Source of the DNA: J054 sp963850255
Lineage (GTDB): Bacteria > Pseudomonadota > Gammaproteobacteria > Steroidobacterales > GCA-2729495
Direction of reading: 5' to 3'
DNA: 64,000 bases
Assembly (NCBI GenBank): GCA_963850255.1
Contig: CAWKLL010000045.1
Coordinates: 1-64,000, forward strand
Part shown: positions 57,386 through 64,000 of the stretch, piece by piece
How positions within the stretch are numbered: the stretch's first letter is position 1
How the letters are laid out: the number at the start of each line of letters is the position of its first letter
Notes under the pieces: generated by a model
Databases searched by the model: none
The model's input: only the letters and a program-made list of their open reading frames with translations
What the model was told of the DNA's origin: nothing
Program-made: the position numbers and the translations under genes

Positions 57386-59044
57386 ATGTCGCGCGGTCTA
57401 TTGGCCGTCAGCACCGGCTTTGCCTATGCTGCGCCGGTGAAAGAGACCAACACCAGAGACTGGATCATTGTCGGCGCCGGCTCGGCCGGCTGTGCTCTGG
57501 CTCATCGCCTGTCCGAAAATCCTGCGCACCGGGTCCTGTTGCTGGAGGCCGGCGGCAGTGATTTTCACCCTTATATAAAGATGCCGGCGGCGCTGATTCG
57601 TGCCATTGGTAATCCGCGCTATGACTGGTGCTATCAGGCCGAGCCCGATGCCAGTCGCAATAGTCGCGTTGATTTGTGGCCGGCGGGGCGCACCCGCGGC
57701 GGCAGCAGCTCCATTAACGGCATGCTCTATGTGCGCGGCGCGGCCAGCGATTACGACCGCTGGGCCGCCGAAGGCTGTCCGGGCTGGAGTGCTGCCGAGG
57801 TGATGCCGGTATTCCGGCGTATGGAAGCCAGCCCATTCGGCGACGAGACGCAGCGAGGGCGGCAGGGGCCGGTGCGGACTTCGGCACTGCGCAGCGTGCA
57901 CCCGCTGGCGAAGGTGTTCGTCGATGCAGCGGTGGAAAGCGGCATACGGTTTAACCCGGACTACAACGGCGCCGATCAGGAAGGCATTGCCTATTCCGAA
58001 GTCAGTCAGCAGCGCGGCCGACGCTATAGCGCCGCGCATGCGTATCTGGACCCCATTCGCTCGCGCAGCAATCTTGAATTGCGCAAAGGCGCCGTGGCCG
58101 AGCGACTGATTATCGAACAGGGTCGTTGCACCGGGATTGCCTATCAGTGGCGCGGCAAGCGTCGCGAGAGTTTCGCCGGGCGCGAGGTGATTCTCTGCGC
58201 CGGGGCCATCGGTTCGCCGAAAATTTTAATGCTCTCAGGCATCGGCCCCGCACAACAGCTGCAGGATCTGGGCATTGAAGTACAGGCTGACCTGCCGGGT
58301 GTGGGTGAGAATCTGCAGGAGCATCCGGAAGGGATGGTGGGTATCGACGTTAACGTGCCGACCTATAACACCGAGATCAATAGCTGGAAGATTGGCCTGC
58401 ATGCCATTAACTGGCTGTTTTTCGGGCGCGGCCCGGCAACCAGTCCGTATCCGCACGCGGTGGCGTTTTTGCGTTCCTCGCCGGCGCTGGCCAGGCCGGA
58501 TCTGCAGGTTCAGTTTGGCCCCTATGCGTTCAGTTTTTCTGACGAGGGTGTATTGCCGTATCCGCGCCCGGCGATTTCGGCGGCGGTGAATATTTCCCAT
58601 CCGCGCGGCCGCGGGCGGGTCGCTTTGCGCTCATCTTCGTTTACGGATTTGCCGATCATCGATCATCAATTGCTCGCTGACAGCGATGACCTGGCGACCC
58701 TGATAAAGGGCTGCGAACAAGTGCGTGGCTTGCTCAATGGTTCGGCCTTTGCGCCCTATCGGACGGCTGAACGTCTGCCGGGTCCCGAGGTGCAATCGGC
58801 TGATGAATGGGCCGACTATTTACGCGCCACCGCTTTCCTCGGCTATCACGCGGCCGGTACCTGTCGCATGGGTAGTGATGACGGGTCTGTAACCACGCCG
58901 GAGTTGCGGGTGCGACAGATCGACGGGCTGCGCGTAGCCGATGCGTCAGTGATACCGAGTTTAACCAGCGGCAACACCAATGCCACGGCGATGATGATTG
59001 GTGAGCGCGCCGCCGACCTGATCCGCGCGAGCGCGCGGGCATGA
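57386..59044 (+). CDS. GMC family FAD-dependent oxidoreductase (choline/alcohol dehydrogenase-like)
   Basis: The protein has the FAD motif DWIIVGAGSAGCALAHRLSE, the GMC signature RTRGGSSSINGMLYVRGAAS and YDRWAAEGCPGWS. Its end is GYHAAGTCRMGSDDGS, with the catalytic His, and IPSLTSGNTNATAMMIGERA. It oxidises a primary alcohol or choline-type substrate; an ALDH downstream could finish the reaction. ATG at 57386 gives a Val/Ala-rich lead; GTG at 57437 would start directly at the FAD domain, as in most homologues. Confidence 0.9.
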   Translation: MSRGLLAVSTGFAYAAPVKETNTRDWIIVGAGSAGCALAHRLSENPAHRVLLLEAGGSDFHPYIKMPAALIRAIGNPRYDWCYQAEPDASRNSRVDLWPAGRTRGGSSSINGMLYVRGAASDYDRWAAEGCPGWSAAEVMPVFRRMEASPFGDETQRGRQGPVRTSALRSVHPLAKVFVDAAVESGIRFNPDYNGADQEGIAYSEVSQQRGRRYSAAHAYLDPIRSRSNLELRKGAVAERLIIEQGRCTGIAYQWRGKRRESFAGREVILCAGAIGSPKILMLSGIGPAQQLQDLGIEVQADLPGVGENLQEHPEGMVGIDVNVPTYNTEINSWKIGLHAINWLFFGRGPATSPYPHAVAFLRSSPALARPDLQVQFGPYAFSFSDEGVLPYPRPAISAAVNISHPRGRGRVALRSSSFTDLPIIDHQLLADSDDLATLIKGCEQVRGLLNGSAFAPYRTAERLPGPEVQSADEWADYLRATAFLGYHAAGTCRMGSDDGSVTTPELRVRQIDGLRVADASVIPSLTSGNTNATAMMIGERAADLIRASARA

Positions 59045-59046
59045 GC

Positions 59047-59955
59047 TTAAGACTGCGGCATGACTCGCCGCGCCACCCCACGAATCGCTTCCATGAGCGG
59101 TTCCGCTGCTGCCGGTATCGGCGTGCCGTGCCGCGAGAGCAGCGCTGCCGCACGTTCCACGCTGCCGTGCTCGACGGCCAGCTGGCGCACGGTGCCGGCG
59201 GAAACTTCTGCCGCCACCATGTGCAAAGGCATAACCGAAAGGAATTCTCCGGAGCTGATCAGTGCCTGGATCAGGGCCAGCGAGTTGGTGCGCACTACGT
59301 AAGGCGGCGTCGGCAGGTTGGCGCCGGAAAAAAAGGTATCGAGAAAATCATGCGCATGCGGTTGGTCGATGACCACCCACTTGGCATCCACCAGTTCGGC
59401 CTGTTCAACCTTTCGCCGCTTGGCCAGGGGATGCCGACTGTTGGCAACGATGGCCGAATGCACCTGGCCCAGCACCTCGACATCCAGCGCAGAGGGCAGG
59501 CTGACGGGCGGCAGATTGCTGAACACCAGGTCCAGGCGCCCGTCTTCCAGTTCACCCACCAGGTCTTCAAACAGCCCCAGTCGAATCACCATGGCCAGCT
59601 TGGGATGACTTTCGGAGACTTCCAGCGCGGCCTGATCGATAACGTAGCGAGAAAACATGGCGGCTATACCAACGCGCACAGTGCCACCGGTGCCACGTCT
59701 AAACTCACTCATATTATTGGTGATGCGACTGCATTCGTTGAGGACGATTTTGGCGTGCTTGTAGAACTGCACGCCGGCCGCAGTCGGCGTCACACCGCGC
59801 GGGTTGCGTTCCAGCAACTCGACGCGCATGCGCTGTTCGAGATTGCGGATACTGCGCGTCAGTGCCGGTTGGCTGATGGGAATGCGGCCGGCCGCACGGG
59901 TCAGGTTGCCGGTCTCGACCACGGCGACGAAGTGACGAAGCTGACGCAATTCCAT
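59047..59955 (-). CDS. LysR family transcriptional regulator
   Basis: The 302-residue protein begins MELRQLRHFVAVVETGNLTR with the helix-turn-helix AAGRIPISQPALTRSIRNLE QR-type recognition helix. A periplasmic-binding-like effector domain follows (VRVGIAAMFSRYVIDQAALE). It is divergent from the MFS gene at 60045, the classic LysR arrangement, and probably controls it and perhaps the GMC and ALDH genes in response to their substrate. Confidence 0.92.
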   Translation of the reverse strand: MELRQLRHFVAVVETGNLTRAAGRIPISQPALTRSIRNLEQRMRVELLERNPRGVTPTAAGVQFYKHAKIVLNECSRITNNMSEFRRGTGGTVRVGIAAMFSRYVIDQAALEVSESHPKLAMVIRLGLFEDLVGELEDGRLDLVFSNLPPVSLPSALDVEVLGQVHSAIVANSRHPLAKRRKVEQAELVDAKWVVIDQPHAHDFLDTFFSGANLPTPPYVVRTNSLALIQALISSGEFLSVMPLHMVAAEVSAGTVRQLAVEHGSVERAAALLSRHGTPIPAAAEPLMEAIRGVARRVMPQS

Positions 59956-60044
59956 ACGGTTTCCGGCTGCCATACCTTTAATGCATGGATTGTGGACGGC
60001 CGCGGCCAGCCTGTCCACCGGGCCTCGCCGATGGAGCAGCAGGC

Positions 60045-61427
60045 TTGAACGACAGCGCGCGGGAACCTACGGAAGGCTATGGCTGGTATGTGGTTTTTGT
60101 CCTGTGCGTGTGCGCCATCGTGGCTTTTGTCGATCGCCAGATTATTAATCTGCTGGTCGAGGATATTCGCCTCGACCTGGAGATCAGCGACGTTCAGATC
60201 AGCCTGCTGCAGGGCTTTGCCTTCGTCATCTTTTACGCCACCGTGGCCATTCCCCTCGGCCGGCTGGCCGATGTCCGCAACCGACGCATCCTGATTACCG
60301 TCGGTGTCGTGGTCTGGACCGCGGCGGCTTTCGCCTGCGGACTGGCCGATACTTATGCAGAGTTATTCGTCGCGCGAATTTTTGTCGGCGTGGGCGAAGC
60401 GGTGCTGACACCTGCAGGCTTCTCACTGCTCGCGGACTATTTCCGACCCAGTCGTCTGGCCCTGCCCATCAGTGTGTTTACAGGTGCGAGCTTTGTCGGT
60501 TCGGGCCTGGCCTTGCTGGCGGGTGGTTTATTGATTGCCCTGCTCGACGGGGTCGCGTTAAACCTGCCGCTGGTTGGTTTGCGCGAACCCTGGCAGGCGG
60601 CGTTCATGATTGCTGCGCTGCCCGGCCTGCTGGTGGCGCTGTGGTTTTTCCTGACGGTGCGTGAACCGCCACGCCGCGGTATCGCGCTAAATGCCTCTGG
60701 CGAAGTGGCCAGCACCGATGTGAGTCTGTCTGCGCTGATTAGATATTGCCGCAGCCAGAAATCCGTTTTGATCGCTATCTACGTTGGCCTGTCGTTGCTG
60801 GCTGCCGTGCAATTCTCACTGGGTGCCTGGGCACCGGCATTTTTTATTCGCGTGCATGCCTGGTCACCGGCCGAGATCGGCTATGCCTATGGGCTGATTT
60901 TTCTATTCTTTGGCACCGGCGGCGTGGTGGCGGGAGGCTGGCTGGCAGATCGACTGCATGCGCGCGGCTATGCCGATGCCAACCTGCGCACGGCAATGCT
61001 GGCGGGTCTCGCGGCTTTGCCCTTCGCTGTGAGTTTTGCCCAGGTCGACAATGCCTGGCTGGCATTGGCCTTGATGGCGCCCGTAATAGGCTTCGGCACC
61101 ATGCCCTTTGGCGCTGGCACAGCAGTGATTCCCATCGTTGCGCCGCCACGGTTTCGCGGCCAGCTGGTGGCGGTTTATCTGCTTGTCGCTAACCTGATTG
61201 GTCAGGCCGGCGGGCCCTGGATGGTGGCGATTCTGACGGATCGCCTGTTTGGTCGTCCGGAAGCCGTAGGGGACTCGCTGACCTGGATGCTTGGCTTGTT
61301 GCTGGTTGCCGGCGCGCTGGTGACCGGCCTGGGCCTGCCGTCGCTTAGCCGGCTGGTCGGGAAAACGCCCGGGATGACGGCTGCGGCGCATGCAACCGAG
61401 CCAGCGCCCGGAGCAGCGCCGCGTTGA
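60045..61427 (+). CDS. MFS transporter
   Basis: The 460-residue protein has twelve hydrophobic segments. The MFS motif FVIFYATVAIPLGRLADVRN lies between TM2 and TM3, with FVGVGEAVLTPAGFSLLADY in TM5. A TTG at 60045 with GGAG at 60033-60036 is a better start than the ATG at 59985, which lies in the divergent promoter region. The substrate is probably an organic acid or aromatic compound handled by the neighbouring enzymes. The 3' end overlaps the hydrolase gene on the other strand by 83 bases. Confidence 0.87.
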   Translation: MNDSAREPTEGYGWYVVFVLCVCAIVAFVDRQIINLLVEDIRLDLEISDVQISLLQGFAFVIFYATVAIPLGRLADVRNRRILITVGVVVWTAAAFACGLADTYAELFVARIFVGVGEAVLTPAGFSLLADYFRPSRLALPISVFTGASFVGSGLALLAGGLLIALLDGVALNLPLVGLREPWQAAFMIAALPGLLVALWFFLTVREPPRRGIALNASGEVASTDVSLSALIRYCRSQKSVLIAIYVGLSLLAAVQFSLGAWAPAFFIRVHAWSPAEIGYAYGLIFLFFGTGGVVAGGWLADRLHARGYADANLRTAMLAGLAALPFAVSFAQVDNAWLALALMAPVIGFGTMPFGAGTAVIPIVAPPRFRGQLVAVYLLVANLIGQAGGPWMVAILTDRLFGRPEAVGDSLTWMLGLLLVAGALVTGLGLPSLSRLVGKTPGMTAAAHATEPAPGAAPR

Positions 61428-62163
61428 AGGCGGCCGGCTGACTGCGCGGCGCCAGGTGGCCACCGACGTCTAAAGTCGTCAGTTGCGCATCTGGTAATCG
61501 TGCGAGCAAGTCTTCGGCCATCGTCACGGGTGTCAGCTGGTCGTCGGCCACCGCGAGTATTTCTACGGGTTGGCTGATGCCGGCAATCTCGGTGCGCAGA
61601 TCAAAGCTGGCCAGGGCATCGAGGCGGGCTAATTCCGTGCTCACATCGAGTTCCCTGGCGCGCTCGGCCAATCCGGCCAGATGGGATTCTGCGCTGCCTG
61701 GCTGGCTGGCGATGCCGGTACTGGCCAGCAAGTAGGCTTCGGCACCTGCGTGCCTGAGAATTTCCCGGCGCGCATGCAACAGTGCCGTGAACGCCGGGTC
61801 AGGTCCGGCCCAGGCTGCGCTAAGCACTAAACCGCTGACCCGGTCCGGATAGGCCAGCGCCGCATGTTGGCAGACGGCCGCGCCCATGGAGTGACCGACC
61901 AGGACTGCCGTGCCGCTGGTCTCTGTCTCGATGAGGAGTGCGACGTCGGCGGCCAGTTCGGCCGGTTCGTGACAAAAGGCTTCGTGGCTGCGCGTGCCGC
62001 TGCCACGCTGGTCCCAGGTAAATACCGTGTAATGGGGTAGCAGGGCGTCCAACTGGGCGGCGAAGAATGAACGGGTGCCACCCAGTCCCGGCACCAGCAA
62101 TACCGGCGGCCCCGCGCCGCCGCGAAAATGCGCAAAAGGCCCGCCGCCAGGGATTAACTCCAA
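61345..62163 (-). CDS. alpha/beta fold hydrolase, paralogue of the 53000 gene
   Basis: The 272-residue protein has PPVLLVPGLGGTRSFFAAQL, TWDQRGSGTRSHEAFCH, the nucleophile elbow VLVGHSMGAAVCQHAALA, and a DDQLTPV acid segment, with the His in DVGGHLAPRSQPAAF. TTG at 62163 is the likely start and overlaps the ALDH stop by ten bases, so it is cotranscribed with the ALDH. It may hydrolyse an ester feeding the alcohol/aldehyde pathway. Confidence 0.8.
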   Translation of the reverse strand: MELIPGGGPFAHFRGGAGPPVLLVPGLGGTRSFFAAQLDALLPHYTVFTWDQRGSGTRSHEAFCHEPAELAADVALLIETETSGTAVLVGHSMGAAVCQHAALAYPDRVSGLVLSAAWAGPDPAFTALLHARREILRHAGAEAYLLASTGIASQPGSAESHLAGLAERARELDVSTELARLDALASFDLRTEIAGISQPVEILAVADDQLTPVTMAEDLLARLPDAQLTTLDVGGHLAPRSQPAAFNAALLRALARLHAPQPSSRAFSRPAG

Positions 62164-63668
62164 GCGGGTGTCCCGGGTGGCCAGGCTATGGTCACCGCCT
62201 TGGTCTTCAGATAGAGCTCCAGCGCTTCTTCGCCGAACTCGCGGCCCCAGCCTGACTGTTTGTTGCCACCGAAGGGCATGGACGGGTCCATGGCGGCGTG
62301 GCAATTCACGCCGACCTGGCCGGCATCGATCAACTGCAGCAGCTGATGGGCGACGCCGAGATCGCGAGTCCAGATGCTGGCAGACAGACCGTAGCTGGTG
62401 TCATTGGCACGCGCGGCCAGCGTATTCAGATCTTCGTCGCCGAAGGTTTGCATGGCGAGTACCGGACCAAACACTTCTTCCCGCACCAGGCTCATCTCCG
62501 GGGTGCAGTCGCTGAATACCGTCGGTTCGATGAAGAATCCTTCATCGCCCACCGGCTGCCCGCCGGCAACCAGGCGCGCGCCCTGTTGCTGAGCCGTTTC
62601 GATGTAACCGGCGATTCGATCACGCTGACGCGCCGAGATCACCGGGCCGATCATGTTGTCCGTATCAATGCCCGGGCCGACTTTTAGTCCGGCCGCAAAT
62701 TCGGCAATGCCTTCGGTTAGCGCCGGCGCGATTTTCTCGTGCACGTACAGCCGGCTGCCGCAGACACAGTTTTGTCCGGACATGGCGAAACAGGCCAGCG
62801 CCACGCCGGGCACGGTGGTGTCCAGGTCGGCGTCGGGGAAGACGAACACCGGCGACTTGCCGCCAAGTTCCAGCGACACCCGCTTCAGGTTGCCGGCCGA
62901 TGAATGGACGATGCTGCGGCCCACTTCCGTGGAACCGGTGAATGAGAGTTTATCCACGCCGGGATGGTCGGCCAGGGCCTGACCGGTCACTTCGCCCAGC
63001 CCGTTCACGACGTTGAATACGCCGTCGGGGACACCCGCCTGGCTGGCCAGGTCGGCGAGGATCAGCGCCGCGAAGGGCGTCTGCTCGGCCGGCTTGAGAA
63101 CCAGCGCACAGCCCGTGGCCAGGGCCGGCGCGATCTTCAGCATCTCCATGCCGAAGGGATAATTCCACGGCGTGATGGCGCCGACCACGCCGATGGGTTC
63201 GCGCAGGGTGAAAGCGTGTTGTTCATTGGCCAGCTTGCCGAACGGGGTCGATGGCAGTGTCTTGCCGGAAATCTTGGTGCACCAGCCGGCGTAGTAGCGC
63301 AGGAACAGGGAACAGAAAAAACTGCTGCTTTCGCCAATCATCCAGGGTAAGCCGCCATTGATCACCGAGACCTCGGTAAACAGGCGTGCGTTAGCGTCGC
63401 ATAGTCGCGAGAATTCCAGCAGCACCTGGGCGCGATCATCCGGTCGCATGGTTCGCCAGGGGCCGTTTAACGCCTCGCGCGCCGCGGCCACTGCCGCATC
63501 AATATCGGCCGCGCCGCCGGCTGCCACCGTGGCAATGGCGCTGCCCGTCGCCGGATTGATGACATCGATGCGCTCGCTGGCCTCACCGGCCAAGGCGCGA
63601 CCGTTGAGGAAATGGCCGTGTTGGCTTTCAAGCAGGGCCTTTGTTTCGGCGGAAATGGTTTGTTGCAC
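62154..63668 (-). CDS. aldehyde dehydrogenase family protein
   Basis: The 504-residue protein has the NAD site VGAITPWNYPFGMEMLKIAP and FTGSTEVGRSIVHSSAGNLK. The catalytic Glu lies in RVSLELGGKSPVFVFPDADL, and the catalytic Cys in FAMSGQNCVCGSRLYV, near residue 298. GTG at 63668 with AGGAA eight bases upstream gives the family-like start. It oxidises an aldehyde to an acid with NAD(P)+ and would follow the GMC alcohol oxidoreductase in a pathway. Confidence 0.92.
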   Translation of the reverse strand: MQQTISAETKALLESQHGHFLNGRALAGEASERIDVINPATGSAIATVAAGGAADIDAAVAAAREALNGPWRTMRPDDRAQVLLEFSRLCDANARLFTEVSVINGGLPWMIGESSSFFCSLFLRYYAGWCTKISGKTLPSTPFGKLANEQHAFTLREPIGVVGAITPWNYPFGMEMLKIAPALATGCALVLKPAEQTPFAALILADLASQAGVPDGVFNVVNGLGEVTGQALADHPGVDKLSFTGSTEVGRSIVHSSAGNLKRVSLELGGKSPVFVFPDADLDTTVPGVALACFAMSGQNCVCGSRLYVHEKIAPALTEGIAEFAAGLKVGPGIDTDNMIGPVISARQRDRIAGYIETAQQQGARLVAGGQPVGDEGFFIEPTVFSDCTPEMSLVREEVFGPVLAMQTFGDEDLNTLAARANDTSYGLSASIWTRDLGVAHQLLQLIDAGQVGVNCHAAMDPSMPFGGNKQSGWGREFGEEALELYLKTKAVTIAWPPGTPAWS

Positions 63669-63865
63669 TGCGAATTCCTGGCGGTTGAAAGATCGCCGAT
63701 TATCTCGCGCCGGGCCCTTTCCAGCCAATGCGCTGAGGCCCGGCTGCGATGCACGACGAGTATCGCGGCCGATGCATCGCGCCTATGCCAGATAGCCGCA
63801 AAACAATTGGCACTGGGCTGCGGCGGCTGTTCCAATAAATAATCCTCTATTAACGAACTTTGCAG

Positions 63866-64000
63866 ATGACTTTAAATCGCCAGCTAACGACGTCCATCAG
63901 CGACGATGACATTGAGACTTATCAACGTGACGGTGCCGTTTGCCTGCGCGGTGTGTTGTCGCCCGAGTGGATCGACGCCCTGTTGCCGGATGCGCGCCGT
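63866..64000 (+). CDS. phytanoyl-CoA dioxygenase family protein, partial at window end
   Basis: The visible 45 residues read MTLNRQLTTSISDDDIETYQ and RDGAVCLRGVLSPEWIDALL. This is the N terminus of PhyH-type Fe(II)/2-oxoglutarate dioxygenases, where FxxDGxxxxxxxL precedes the barrel. The rest lies beyond the window, so the metal-binding HxD/H is not visible. It is divergent from the ALDH gene. Confidence 0.75.
   Translation, partial: MTLNRQLTTSISDDDIETYQRDGAVCLRGVLSPEWIDALLPDARR

Noticed and set aside
1..64000. CRISPR array, tRNA or rRNA genes
   Set aside because: No regularly spaced direct repeats and no recognisable tRNA or rRNA sequence were seen in the intergenic regions, which are mostly short.

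Overview
The window is chromosomal DNA of high GC content from a proteobacterium, most likely a free-living (marine or soil) gammaproteobacterium. DbpA and RlmJ are typical of Gammaproteobacteria. Other consistent genes are MgtE, a PhoP/PhoQ-like pair, an RND pump, VPLPA-CTERM proteins and oxidative catabolic genes (LLM, GMC, ALDH, phytanoyl-CoA dioxygenase). No rRNA, tRNA, CRISPR array, prophage or transposase gene was recognised.

Layout. 1-8400: ketopantoate reductase-like gene, a Pcm-erythromycin esterase fusion with a downstream toroid-like gene, a SOUL protein, a tiny exported protein overlapping a CIA30 gene, an LLM oxidoreductase and a membrane protein, interspersed with a REP-like repeat. 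8400-9650: MazG-like pyrophosphohydrolase and RlmJ. 9526-16298: a compact eight-gene minus-strand operon of envelope proteins built around a MotA/TolQ/ExbB-like and a TolR/ExbD-like protein, with a lytic transglycosylase, a DUF4384-like exported protein, a lipoprotein and a SPOR-like protein. It is the best candidate for an undescribed system. 16500-20300: a basic periplasmic protein, then a glycine-zipper/PepSY/response regulator/histidine kinase operon. 20400-35600: mixed metabolic and membrane genes (flavin reductase, two Tat-exported DUF1838 proteins, ferritin-like protein, GST, hydrolase, exported SDR, LemA-DUF2207, DMT exporter, M48 lipoprotein, dihaem cytochrome c, a toxin-antitoxin pair). 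35600-43400: RND efflux pair, DbpA helicase, and a PPOX protein beside a possible bilin-reductase-like protein. 43700-53800: exported amine oxidase, exported F420/NADP-oxidoreductase-like protein, MgtE, VPLPA-CTERM proteins, M48 protease, DUF1223, YkgJ, fibrillin-like, NYN RNase-like and an alpha/beta hydrolase. 53900-64000: a catabolic cluster (PrpE, ornithine cyclodeaminase family, cupin, GMC oxidoreductase, LysR, MFS, hydrolase, ALDH, start of a PhyH dioxygenase).

Quality note. At least eleven genes break by a single-base shift, nearly all as one extra base, often in or beside a short homopolymer, with the conserved protein continuing in the next frame. This looks more like uncorrected sequencing indels than gene decay. 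For those genes the in-frame stop is given as the coordinate and the restored end is stated in the text.
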